From NCBI GenBank assembly GCA_013349485.1, contig DUZM01000190.1, forward strand, positions 1 through 10,355: 10,355 bases of DNA. Direction: 5' to 3'. Below are positions 1 through 7,061 of this stretch, piece by piece; positions within the stretch are counted from its first letter, which is position 1; every line of letters starts with the position of its first letter. Below the pieces are notes generated by a model that saw only the letters and a program-made list of their open reading frames with translations, had not been told where the DNA came from and made no database searches. Position numbers and translations under genes: made by a program. The DNA is from Candidatus Hydrogenedentota bacterium (GTDB taxonomy: Bacteria; Hydrogenedentota; Hydrogenedentia; Hydrogenedentales; SLHB01).

Positions 1-2032
1 GGTCGAACGTTACAGTCAAGTTCTCTGCCGGCACAGAAACTCCCATGGCGCTGGTCGCCTGCCGCTTTTCAAAACGGCGCCTGTAGAGAATGTCAACGGA
101 AGTTCCAGGGGCCAAATTCGTCAGCCGAAACCGTCCATTCTCGGCGGGAACGGTTTCCCCTATGTCGTCGCGCAAGGAATAACGTCTATGCACTGGGATA
201 TGCGCCTTTGTTCCGTTGGCAGCAGGTTGTGCACAAACGACGCCATCTGTAATCGGTTGTCCCTGCTCGTCGAGGATGACACCGGAAACGTATCCGTCCA
301 GTATCTTTTGGTCGACCACGAACTCGATGTCGTCTATGACCTCGTTCGGCTTGACACTGAAATGCTTTCGCCTGCCCCCCGCTCGGCGGTATAGGTCCAA
401 GGAGAGATCGACGCTACCTGGGGGCAGGTTTGCGAACGAGAATGCGCCGTCCGAGCCGGCAATGCAAAAGGCCTGAGAAGTAAGCTCGTTGTTCACCGTG
501 TAAAGAGCTTTGACCAACGCCCCCTGGACCGTTTGGCCGTCGCGGTTTCTCACCCAGCCTGAGAGTGTGGCGCCGTTTCCTTTGACAAGCTGCACGATGA
601 CGTTTTCTAGCGGCGCGCCGGGCACCATGCCGAGGCTGCCAAGACTTCCGGGAACATATCCCCGAGCCTGCCACGAGATGACGTATCTGAATCCCGGCAA
701 GACGCCGGGGAAAACAAAGTTGCCGTTAGCATCACTGCGCACCTGGGGCTGTGCTGGCGTGTGGCGCTGTGTATCCATGCGCTGATGGACCAGCTCGAGC
801 AAGACGTCGGGCACGGGGCGGCCACGTTCATCCAGAACCTTTCCGCTTATGAACGACGCCCGCTCGAACTCGATGAGTACGCCCTGGACGTCCCGACCTG
901 AAAACCTCACCGACAGTGTTTGTTGCTCCTTCGGAAGGTAATAGTTGCGCATGATGGCTGGGTCGTCTGAGATCGCCCTGAGTGCATACTGGCCGTCGGC
1001 AAGGTCCGTGAACCGGAACGCGCCCCGGAGATTTGTCGATGCTTCGGCTACTGTCTCGCCGCCCTTTTCGAGCCGAAGCGGCAGCCGGGCCACAGGGCGG
1101 TCAGTAGCCTTCTCGACGGCGCGGCCGGAGATCGAGTATAAGGCCGGCGCAGACGCCTCGAGGTCTCGGGTCGTTTCCGTCGCAGCCACGGATTCATCCG
1201 TGTCCGTCCGTGTTTTGTCCACCTCTCGCGTTTCCTGGCGCTGGGTCGGGACAGGAGTCGGCGAGTGCCGCGGCCGGAAACGCTGGGCGACGAGCAGGGC
1301 CGCTAGAACGGCAACGACCAGCACGGCAACGGCCATGACGTGTTTCGCGGAAAAGAAGACTGCCGCCAAGGTCTTTGCCGTGCCTGACGCCAGAAGGCCA
1401 GTGGAAGGCGGCGGCGCGGCGGGGAGCGCGGCGATAATGGCACGGCGTCTGTCCGTCGAGGGCCGATGCTGGCGCAACTCATCCTCGAGTGTCGCGGTGA
1501 GTTGTTCGCGGAGTTTCTCGCGGCCGAATCGGAGGCGGCCTTTCATAGCGTTCTCGTTGATACCCAGGTAGGCGGCGGCGCGTTTGATCGAGAACCCTTC
1601 CATGTAATAGAGCAGCACCGCCTCGCGGGTCTTCGGCGGCAGTGCTGCCACCTGAGCCCAAAGAAGTCTGCTAAGTTCTTGCCGCGCATAGGCTTCGGCG
1701 GGGGACTCGACGGCGGATTCGGCATGTCCGTCGAGCGTCGCGGCCTTTGTAGCGCCGGGAATGCGGTGCTTTTTCTCGAGGAACTGTAGCGCGACACGTC
1801 TGGCGAGGGTATGGAGCCATGTGGCAAACTTGGCGGGGTCGGACAAGGCGCGAAGCTTCTGATACGCGCGGAGGAATGCCTCCTGGACGACGTCTTCGCT
1901 GTCAGCGTAGTCGCCGGTGATGTTCAACGCCGTGGCGAACACCATCCCCTGGTACGCATCGACAAGTGCGCCATAGGCGTCCTTATCGCCCTCGAGGGCT
2001 TTCCGGACATATTCGCGTTCATTCAGTTCCAT
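1..2032 (-). CDS. ECF sigma factor fused to a membrane helix and carboxypeptidase-regulatory-like repeats (3' partial)
   Basis: Translated by hand from ATG at 2032, the frame stays open for 677 codons to the window edge, so the C-terminus is missing. Residues 20-90 are sigma-70 region 2 (DAYQGMVF, then DYADSEDVVQEAFLRAYQKL, then FATWLHTLARRVAL). Residues 129-178 are region 4 with its helix-turn-helix (LPPKTREAVLLYYMEGFSIK, then AAYLGINENAMKGRLRFGRE). A hydrophobic helix follows at about 231-250, then a polar Pro/Thr-rich linker (255-295). Four carboxypeptidase-regulatory-like units then start near 300, 395, 488 and 581, each with a pattern like SG.V.D..G.PV and ending in DG.F.F..L.PG. A GGGGAGG ribosome binding site lies 4 nt before the ATG. 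Inferred: the sigma part is cytoplasmic and the repeats lie outside the membrane, so the protein could be tethered and released or signalled through its own C-terminus. Basic residues (RFRPRH) follow the helix, which is not the classic positive-inside pattern. No separate anti-sigma gene is seen upstream. Promoter targets are unknown. Confidence 0.92.
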   Translation of the reverse strand, partial: MELNEREYVRKALEGDKDAYGALVDAYQGMVFATALNITGDYADSEDVVQEAFLRAYQKLRALSDPAKFATWLHTLARRVALQFLEKKHRIPGATKAATLDGHAESAVESPAEAYARQELSRLLWAQVAALPPKTREAVLLYYMEGFSIKRAAAYLGINENAMKGRLRFGREKLREQLTATLEDELRQHRPSTDRRRAIIAALPAAPPPSTGLLASGTAKTLAAVFFSAKHVMAVAVLVVAVLAALLVAQRFRPRHSPTPVPTQRQETREVDKTRTDTDESVAATETTRDLEASAPALYSISGRAVEKATDRPVARLPLRLEKGGETVAEASTNLRGAFRFTDLADGQYALRAISDDPAIMRNYYLPKEQQTLSVRFSGRDVQGVLIEFERASFISGKVLDERGRPVPDVLLELVHQRMDTQRHTPAQPQVRSDANGNFVFPGVLPGFRYVISWQARGYVPGSLGSLGMVPGAPLENVIVQLVKGNGATLSGWVRNRDGQTVQGALVKALYTVNNELTSQAFCIAGSDGAFSFANLPPGSVDLSLDLYRRAGGRRKHFSVKPNEVIDDIEFVVDQKILDGYVSGVILDEQGQPITDGVVCAQPAANGTKAHIPVHRRYSLRDDIGETVPAENGRFRLTNLAPGTSVDILYRRRFEKRQATSAMGVSVPAENLTVTFD

Positions 2033-2408
2033 CGGGCCTCCCCTTATTCCATTCCAACCGAGGCCAAACTACAGAATACAGGAACGACAGTACGCGGCGC
2101 CTTCCTGTTTCCATCTTAATAGACAGGGCGGCTGGGGAAAAGGTTAGATCGGACGGTCAGTCGCAAAATGGGCCACACGAGGGACTGTGGGCGGCCTGAT
2201 CGGCAAGGGCCAGCAGGTCATAGAATTGTTCGCCGGCAAAAGTCTGCCCGGTGAGCAGTAGCCAAAGGAGCTCGCCCTAGCTGATAAGACGACAATTTAC
2301 AGGATGTCCCCTGCCTGTCCTTAGCGCCTGGGGTGGCGAATGAACCGCCGCGAATAGGCCGCAACCCAAAGCGGCGCGCCTAGATGGCCTTCGGGGTCAA
2401 CTCCGTAG
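2033..2408. other. Intergenic region without a recognisable gene
   Basis: This 376-base gap separates the DUF3795 gene from the sigma-factor gene and should hold the sigma gene's promoter and any terminator of the preceding operon. Reading frames are short and broken on both strands. A minus-strand open stretch at 2157-2276 (39 codons) has no start codon and is not convincing. Two weak inverted repeats are present: 2299-2318 (arms ACAGG/CCTGT, 10-base loop) and 2358-2375 (arms GCCGC/GCGGC, 8-base loop). Neither has a T-run on the minus strand, so neither is a clear Rho-independent terminator. I could not identify a convincing -35/-10 pair for the sigma gene; an ECF-type autoregulated promoter would not have to match the housekeeping consensus. 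Confidence 0.6.
2299..2318. repeat. Short imperfect palindrome in the intergenic region
   Basis: Five-base arms ACAGG and CCTGT flank a 10-base loop, and the surrounding bases hold a second direct copy of TGTCC (2305-2309 and 2316-2320). It could be a remnant of a dispersed palindromic element or chance. Only one copy is visible in this window. Confidence 0.25.
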
Positions 2409-2768
2409 TCAGGGGGCTTTTCGTCTCTTTATGCTCTGCTGTTTACGTTCGCTCATGTTGTCGGCATGTCCTTGGATTCCGAGTTCGCGAATTTGCTGGA
2501 TGCAGGCAGCCCGGTTGGAGCGGAAGATGAGGGCAAACACCTTGGCCACAACGTTATTGAACTTCTTGCAGTCGTTGGGATTGGGGAATTGGGTGCAATC
2601 GACGCAACTCGACAGCCCGTCCTGGATACAACAAGTGCGAATCTTGCACCATGTTGCTTTCTGGTTCTCATGACACCCCGGACACCGCTCCTTCAGGTAT
2701 GCCCGGCAAGCGCCGCAGTACAACCCGCAGTAGGCAACGAGATTCGGATCGGACGCAATCGCCTTCAT
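2409..2768 (-). CDS. DUF3795 family Cys-rich protein
   Basis: This 119-residue protein carries the DUF3795 signature: YCGLYCGACRAY at 13-24, CPGC at 29-32, then paired cysteines (41, 46, 47, 55, 58, 67). Twelve cysteines in 119 residues suggest bound metal, probably zinc or an Fe-S centre; that is inference, as the family has no settled biochemical role. The tail (about 105-119) is basic (SERKQQSIKRRKAP). No signal peptide or membrane segment is visible, so it is probably cytoplasmic. Its ATG overlaps the stop codon of the lipid kinase gene as ATGA (2765-2768), and an AAGGGGGG stretch sits just upstream, so it is almost certainly translated from the same message as dgkA. Confidence 0.9.
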   Translation of the reverse strand: MKAIASDPNLVAYCGLYCGACRAYLKERCPGCHENQKATWCKIRTCCIQDGLSSCVDCTQFPNPNDCKKFNNVVAKVFALIFRSNRAACIQQIRELGIQGHADNMSERKQQSIKRRKAP

Positions 2769-3151
2769 CTTCCCCCCTTAATCAAGGACAAAACCCGTGG
2801 CACGAAGATCAACACACCAATAACCATCGACCCTATTGCAGCCAAGAGTACGGCGCCGGCCGCAACGTCTTTCGATTTCTTAACGAGCGGGTGAAACTCC
2901 GGCGTCGTTACATCGGCAAGAAACTCGAAGGCCGTGTTGAGCGCTTCTGCCGTCCAGACCGCCATGATAGCGAGGACGACCATGCACCATTCCGTCTTGG
3001 TTATTCCGAAGGCGAAGCCGGTTATGCATACCGCCACGGTGGCCACGGCGTGCACCCAGGCGTTGTGCTGAGATACAAGCATGGTTCCTATGCCATGGAA
3101 CGCATGCTTGAAGCTTCGTATCCTGCCCGTGAATTCGAATGGCCGCTTCAT
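2765..3151 (-). CDS. dgkA: Diacylglycerol kinase / undecaprenol kinase (DgkA family)
   Basis: A small integral membrane kinase of 128 residues, the usual length for the prokaryotic DAGK family, with hydrophobic segments at about 33-50, 56-70 and 97-117. The hallmark block EALNTAFEFLAD (69-80) followed by HPLVKKSKDVAAGAVLL (87-103) gives Glu69, Asn72, Glu76, Lys94 and Asp95, which match the active-site residues of E. coli DgkA at the same numbers. The position corresponding to E. coli Glu28 appears to be Gln28 (SQHNAWVH). The family phosphorylates diacylglycerol or undecaprenol with ATP in the inner membrane; the substrate cannot be read from sequence. I chose ATG 3151; a TTG three codons earlier (3160) is the only other option, because an in-frame TGA lies at 3172-3170. 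No strong Shine-Dalgarno is seen for either. It follows the GH116 gene by 52 bases and overlaps the DUF3795 gene. Confidence 0.92.
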   Translation of the reverse strand: MKRPFEFTGRIRSFKHAFHGIGTMLVSQHNAWVHAVATVAVCITGFAFGITKTEWCMVVLAIMAVWTAEALNTAFEFLADVTTPEFHPLVKKSKDVAAGAVLLAAIGSMVIGVLIFVPRVLSLIKGGR

Positions 3152-3203
3152 TATTGTCAACGTCCAGTCTCAGCCGTGCGGCTTCTCTAAGTGCCATAAG
3201 GAA

Positions 3204-5237
3204 TCATTCTCGGGGTCCGCGGATCGTCATCATGCGGGTAACGAGGCCTTCGCCCTTGGTGAATGCTTGAATGCCTTGCCGTGCCAAGGCCATCGGCACG
3301 GCCCAGACGACCAGATTGGAATAGTAGTCGTCGCCCCAGAGAGGGAGGCCGGTCTTGCCGTTAAGCAGGCACCGCTGGTTCCAGGGTGACGCGGATTTCA
3401 ACGCGATCGCCTCGTAGAGTCTTCGAGCTATCTCGAGTCCCGTTTCTTGATGGCCACGGTACATATAGGTCATGGCTGCACAAAGGCTCTCCCCGACAAA
3501 CGTGTGTGTTGCGTGGTCGCCCGGCAAGCATAGGCCGGTGTCGTAAGGGGCGCCGTCCGGTGTGACGCCGTTGACCAATCCGTACGCCGTAGCGTGCATG
3601 TTGAGCCGTTTTATCGTGCCCAACGCCGTTTTCACCTGTTCTTCAGGCAGAACGCCCGGCAGGCCTGCAATCGAGGCGCACCACTCGGCCATGAGCTGGT
3701 TGCCCAGGGAGACGTCGCAGGATCGGCTGTTTGCCGGATCATGCCAAAGGCGGTAATACTGTCCCGTCCAGAGCTTTTCCTGATAGGCCTTCTTTCCCCG
3801 TTCGAGCCAGTCGTTCATTTCCGCGCCGAACGCCTCGTCAGCCATAAGCTTCGCCATGGCTTTGCCTATGCTGAGGGTAGCCAGCCAGGTTCCGGCCACG
3901 TAGGCGGATGTGCCCCACCAGGGCCAGATATCATAGAACTGGTTCGCCGGCCAACACTCGCCGGGCCGGACATGCGCCTGATCGTTGACGAGCCCGTCCC
4001 CGTCGTCATCCAGCGTATATTGGTACTGGATAGCGCGTTTCACCGAGGGATAGAAGTAAGCCAACCGATCCTTGTCCCCAGTGCGCAGGAACAAGCGATA
4101 CACCATCTGGGCATACTGTCCCGAGTTGAGGGGATGCTGACAGTGATAGCGCGGGTCCCGCATCGAGGTCTCCCTGCCGTAAGTAAACGGGACTTCGCCG
4201 TCCTCGATTTGGAAATGCCGGAATGCGTCGAGCGTTGTGGCCTCGAGTTCGGGGAAAAATAGCAGGGCGGGGAAGTGACCGTGCATGCGGCAAACCATTG
4301 TCTCGGTGATGGGACAGCCGGTGTGGCTTTCGTTGTGGGTGAACCAGCCGTCTTCCCCCCACCATTCATCGCTGCGGGTCCGGGCTATCCAGATGGTGTT
4401 CTTGGCCAGGCTATAGAGGCTCTGGACCAGCCAATCGCAAAGCCAATCCGGGTGATCGCTGTCGTAGACCTGCTGCTGCCAGGCAAGCACGCGGGCCAGC
4501 AGCTCATCGAAACGGCCGAGCGCGTCCTCGGCAACCGTTTGGGCGCTGTCATACCGCTGCGCGTAGCGGTGTACGTGGGCTTCACTGCCGCTATCGCGCC
4601 AGCACGGCGCATACCAACCGAAGCTGAACCGGATCCGGGAAGACGCGCCGGGGGCAAGTTGACAGCCGACGGTCCCTCGCAACGCGTCCTTGCCGGAATA
4701 CGCCGCCAGGCCCTCCCCCGCCAAGGCGCCGGTCGCATCATCCTTCTTAGGCTGCGGCGGGACGATCGCCAGCTCGCATTCGAGCGGTTCCGTACCTCGA
4801 TTTCGGATCTCGAGTTCGAACAGTGCCGCGGGCGTGTTGCTGGCCGCACGGTCGCCGGGAACGAATGGGCTGAACGCCCGTATGCCAATGTCAAGAGGTT
4901 TCTCATCGAATCGCGCAACGAGGTCGGCAACCGGGTAGTGCCCCCAGTAGGCAATGCGCGCGGTGGAAAGCGGCAGCGAGGCGTTCCCCACGCGCAGCGT
5001 CAGCCACTCCGTCGCGTCGTGTCGGGGCGGGACGATATCGTTGTAAATCGAGCAGCGGCCTATCCGCCCGTTCCCTTCGAGCGTGAAATAGCCGGTTCCC
5101 AACGCCCCGAGCGGGACCCCGCCATCGAGGCGCGCGCCGTCATACACACAGGCCGGTACGGCGCCGGCAAAGCCACTCGCCGCGATCTTCGTCCATTCAT
5201 GTTTCGGCACATCGGCGTCGAAAGGCCAGTTCATCAT
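3204..5237 (-). CDS. GH116 (DUF608) family glycoside hydrolase
   Basis: The 677-residue product has the two-part layout of GH116 enzymes (GBA2-like beta-glucosidases and bacterial relatives). An N-terminal beta-sandwich region (about 20-260) contains GVPLGALGTGYF, RAFSPFVPGD and NTPAALFELEIRN. An alpha/alpha-barrel (about 265-660) contains ITETMVCRMHGHFPALLFFP, DDDGDGLVND, FYDIW and SAYVAGTWLATL. By comparison with characterised members, Asp436 in FYDIW is the likely acid/base and Glu312 in ITETM the likely nucleophile; the second assignment is less certain. The family cleaves beta-linked glucosides, xylosides or N-acetylglucosaminides from glycolipids or oligosaccharides; the substrate here is unknown. 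No signal peptide or membrane segment is seen, so a cytoplasmic location is expected. A TTG start nine codons earlier (5264) is possible, but ATG 5237 has an AGGAG nine bases upstream. The dgkA gene follows 52 bases downstream. Confidence 0.9.
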   Translation of the reverse strand: MMNWPFDADVPKHEWTKIAASGFAGAVPACVYDGARLDGGVPLGALGTGYFTLEGNGRIGRCSIYNDIVPPRHDATEWLTLRVGNASLPLSTARIAYWGHYPVADLVARFDEKPLDIGIRAFSPFVPGDRAASNTPAALFELEIRNRGTEPLECELAIVPPQPKKDDATGALAGEGLAAYSGKDALRGTVGCQLAPGASSRIRFSFGWYAPCWRDSGSEAHVHRYAQRYDSAQTVAEDALGRFDELLARVLAWQQQVYDSDHPDWLCDWLVQSLYSLAKNTIWIARTRSDEWWGEDGWFTHNESHTGCPITETMVCRMHGHFPALLFFPELEATTLDAFRHFQIEDGEVPFTYGRETSMRDPRYHCQHPLNSGQYAQMVYRLFLRTGDKDRLAYFYPSVKRAIQYQYTLDDDGDGLVNDQAHVRPGECWPANQFYDIWPWWGTSAYVAGTWLATLSIGKAMAKLMADEAFGAEMNDWLERGKKAYQEKLWTGQYYRLWHDPANSRSCDVSLGNQLMAEWCASIAGLPGVLPEEQVKTALGTIKRLNMHATAYGLVNGVTPDGAPYDTGLCLPGDHATHTFVGESLCAAMTYMYRGHQETGLEIARRLYEAIALKSASPWNQRCLLNGKTGLPLWGDDYYSNLVVWAVPMALARQGIQAFTKGEGLVTRMMTIRGPRE

Positions 5238-5246
5238 ACTTGTCGT

Positions 5247-5251
5247 CTCCT
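5247..5251 (-). promoter_or_regulatory. Ribosome binding site that sets the GH116 start
   Basis: AGGAG on the minus strand, nine bases before ATG 5237. It lies inside the longer TTG-initiated frame and so favours the internal ATG as the start. Confidence 0.65.
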
Positions 5252-5303
5252 GTTCTGGTTCCAAGGGTCTCGCGGCGCGGGGCGAAGAATTCGGGCCACC
5301 GCC

Positions 5304-5322
5304 GGCCGTCTCAACGACGGCC
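5304..5322 (-). other. Perfect GC-rich hairpin between the protease-like and GH116 genes
   Basis: Arms GGCCGTC (5304-5310) and GACGGCC (5316-5322) form a seven-base perfect stem with a five-base loop. It sits about 50 bases after the protease-like stop and about 65 bases before the GH116 start. No T-run follows on the minus strand, so it is not a canonical Rho-independent terminator. It could slow transcription, protect an mRNA end or be a protein-binding site. Confidence 0.35.
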
Positions 5323-5374
5323 CCGAGGATTCCGACACCTTAAGGATGGATATTATCGAGTCTGTCTTTGGGTC

Positions 5375-5764
5375 TTACTTCAAGTCGACACGTTTGACGT
5401 GCACCAGCCTGTGGCCGAGCATGTCGACGGCCGCTCCAGCCTGCTCCAGTGCAATATAGCCGACCAGTAGCTCGTACTCGCCGTCCTCATCGGGCTCCAT
5501 GTCCAAAAACAGCACCTCCGCTATGATAGGCCTGAATTCCCCGAGCTTGACCCGGATGGGGCCGCAGACGCAACCTTTCTTGGTGGACTGGTCGGCCATC
5601 TCGACATCGATCTCGGCGAGTTGCTCGACTTCGCCAAAGGTGTCTCGCCAGGCGTTCGGCAGCGTGATGTATGCCGCGCCGGCATCGACGAGCGCGCTCA
5701 GCGAGAGTGCTTTGCCTGGATCCGCAAAATTCGTCAGTTTCAGTTGTGCGACGATACGTCCCAT
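5375..5764 (-). CDS. Retropepsin-like (clan AA) aspartic protease family protein, catalytic motif altered
   Basis: A 129-residue protein with the fold signature of single-domain bacterial retropepsin-like proteases: an ALVDxGAAYITLP block (24-36) and a conserved C-terminal block VGYIALEQAGAAVDMLGHRL (101-120). In active members Asp is followed by Thr or Ser then Gly; here the triad reads Asp27-Ala28-Gly29 (codons GAT GCC GGC), one base away from Thr (ACC). The catalytic Asp is kept, so weak activity as a homodimer or a binding-only role are both possible. No signal peptide or membrane segment is seen. The frame can be extended upstream to a GTG at 5806, but ATG 5764 has a strong GAGGAG nine bases upstream, and the extra 14 residues are not needed for the domain. 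It lies 87 bases after the TPR gene and 137 before the GH116 gene; no partner or substrate is evident. Confidence 0.85.
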   Translation of the reverse strand: MGRIVAQLKLTNFADPGKALSLSALVDAGAAYITLPNAWRDTFGEVEQLAEIDVEMADQSTKKGCVCGPIRVKLGEFRPIIAEVLFLDMEPDEDGEYELLVGYIALEQAGAAVDMLGHRLVHVKRVDLK

Positions 5765-5773
5765 GCCCGTACA

Positions 5774-5779
5774 CTCCTC
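5774..5779 (-). promoter_or_regulatory. Ribosome binding site that sets the protease-like gene start
   Basis: GAGGAG on the minus strand, nine bases before ATG 5764. It supports the shorter start over the in-frame GTG at 5806. Confidence 0.7.
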
Positions 5780-5851
5780 TATCGTGCATTCTACGACAGA
5801 GCCCACCTACAAGTACAGCCCGACGGTCGCGGGGCAGAGCGGCCAAGCGTT

Positions 5852-6937
5852 TCAACGTGCATCAGGGGCGGCGGGCTTGGTTCCCGTGGGTTCGACGTCG
5901 AGTTCTTCGAGGGCGGCTTGGGTGCGGGGTTGGTCGGGGTTGAGTTCGATGGATTTGGTGAAGGCTTCGCGTGCGCGTTTTATGTTGCCGAGTTGGCGGG
6001 AGAGTGAGCCGAGTAGGTTCCAGGCCACATATTGGTTGGGATCAAGTTTGAGGGAGCGCTCAACGGGGCTGATGCCGTCGTCGATCCGTCCGACGCGGGT
6101 GAGCAGCTCCGCGTATGCCAGATGGTCTTGGGCGGTATCGGGGATCCAGCGTTTGGCTGTCTCGAACTCGGCGAGGGCCTCATGCAGGAACTGGGCAAAC
6201 TGCGGTGGCAGCTCCGTAAGGCCGGCCAAGTCGTCGACGGCTTGGACCATCTCGCCGTACCGAACGTGATCCAGCGCCATGGCGGCGCGGGCGGTGCCAT
6301 CGTTCGGCGCAATTTCCAACGCCTTGGCATAGTTTTCGCGCGCCAAGTCTGGCAGCCCTTCCAATCGATATAACCGCCCCAGGGCAATATGCGCTTGAGC
6401 GGCCTGCCCGGATGCGATGTCCAACGACAAAACTTTGTGCAACGCCTGTTCTGCTTCGTTCGCATAGTGGTGGCCGAGCGCCGACAGCGCCCGGCCCATT
6501 GCGAGCCAGATCTCAGCATCGTCGGGGCTAACTTTGGCGGCCCGACGCAAGGCATCGGCCGCCAAATCCGGATCGCCTTGCCACGTGAGGAACTCGGCGT
6601 AGTCTTTAAGCAGATCCGGGGCACCGGCGTGTTTAGCGTCTGCGAGTTCGAACAGCCGCGCCGCTTCCTCAAGGAGTTTCTGCATATCGGCGCTGTGTTT
6701 CTGGAACGCATCGAAGTCGTTCCGGGCCAGCGCCGTCGAGGCAGCGTCCCGCTTATGTCTGCACTCCTGCATCTTCGCGCGGGCCTGCGGGGCATAGGTG
6801 TTGGAGTCTGCACATGCGGCGGCGATGACGACGGCGGCGGCCGCAGCCAATAGGGGTCCCGCTCCCCAGTACGGCACGCCGGAACGTCTTGCCTGAATGC
6901 CGTTTCGTGTGACTACGCGGCTCGCCAAGTCCTGCAT
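5852..6937 (-). CDS. Exported TPR-repeat protein, possible lipoprotein
   Basis: A 361-residue protein with a basic N-terminus (RRSGVPYWGAG), an Ala-rich hydrophobic stretch (about 28-41) and Cys42 in IAAAC-ADSN. That fits a signal sequence and possibly a lipobox, although the usual Leu at -3 is Ala. A helical region (about 50-105) is followed by TPR units: around 105-140 (GDPDLAADALRRAAKVSPDD), 141-175, 180-215 (EGLPDLARENYAKALEIAPN), 265-300 (RVGRIDDGISPVERSLKLDP) and 300-335 (QLGNIKRAREAFTKSIELNP). The tail is Pro/Ala-rich. TPRs mediate protein contacts, so a periplasmic or membrane-attached scaffold is likely; no enzyme domain is present. ATG 6937 has AAAGGA eight bases upstream. The 124-base gap upstream and a possible promoter suggest it can be transcribed independently of the preceding gene. 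Confidence 0.88.
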   Translation of the reverse strand: MQDLASRVVTRNGIQARRSGVPYWGAGPLLAAAAAVVIAAACADSNTYAPQARAKMQECRHKRDAASTALARNDFDAFQKHSADMQKLLEEAARLFELADAKHAGAPDLLKDYAEFLTWQGDPDLAADALRRAAKVSPDDAEIWLAMGRALSALGHHYANEAEQALHKVLSLDIASGQAAQAHIALGRLYRLEGLPDLARENYAKALEIAPNDGTARAAMALDHVRYGEMVQAVDDLAGLTELPPQFAQFLHEALAEFETAKRWIPDTAQDHLAYAELLTRVGRIDDGISPVERSLKLDPNQYVAWNLLGSLSRQLGNIKRAREAFTKSIELNPDQPRTQAALEELDVEPTGTKPAAPDAR

Positions 6938-6961
6938 TTGGATGTTCCTTTCGTACGGGCG

Positions 6962-6991
6962 ATTCTACTAAGGCGCGCTGCCGAGACACAA
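6962..6991 (-). promoter_or_regulatory. Possible sigma-70-type promoter for the TPR gene
   Basis: On the minus strand TTGTGT (6991-6986) is followed after 18 bases by TAGAAT (6967-6962), five of six matches to the -10 consensus, about 25 bases before ATG 6937. The -35 match is poor (three of six), so this is tentative. Confidence 0.3.
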
Positions 6992-7039
6992 GTACCGGCG
7001 TGGGCCACGCGCAAGCGGCAGCAGGCGATCTCGGTTCGG

Positions 7040-7060
7040 CGCCGTCGGCCACGGCGACGG
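7040..7060 (-). other. GC-rich hairpin just after the stop of the exported-protein gene
   Basis: Overlapping inverted repeats (CGCCGT/ACGGCG at 7040-7045 and 7051-7056; alternative CCGTCG/CGACGG at 7042-7047 and 7055-7060) start within a few bases of the stop codon at 7062. There is no following T-run, so termination here would not be classical, but the position is what a transcript end would show. Confidence 0.3.
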
Positions 7061-7061
7061 T

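Noticed and set aside
945..1571. 208-residue Ser/Arg-rich plus-strand frame opposite the sigma-factor fusion
   Set aside because: The minus strand here encodes a continuous protein with sigma region 4, a membrane helix and the first repeat; the plus-strand product is compositionally biased and featureless.
2157..2276. 39-codon minus-strand open stretch with coding-like composition (GELLWLLLTGQTF, FYDLLALADQAA)
   Set aside because: It has no start codon after the upstream TAG, is short, and I recognise no family. A decayed gene fragment is possible, but chance explains it equally well.
2358..2375. GCCGC/GCGGC inverted repeat after the DUF3795 gene as a terminator
   Set aside because: The stem is only five bases, the loop is eight, and no T-run follows on the minus strand.
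4275..5459. 394-residue plus-strand open frame opposite the GH116 gene
   Set aside because: It mirrors the GC-rich codon pattern of the minus-strand gene, has no recognisable domain and runs across the GH116 start and the intergenic hairpin. The minus-strand protein has clear family motifs throughout.
5807..5851. Promoter for the protease-like gene
   Set aside because: A TAGAAT lies near 5790, but no -35-like hexamer is found at an acceptable distance.
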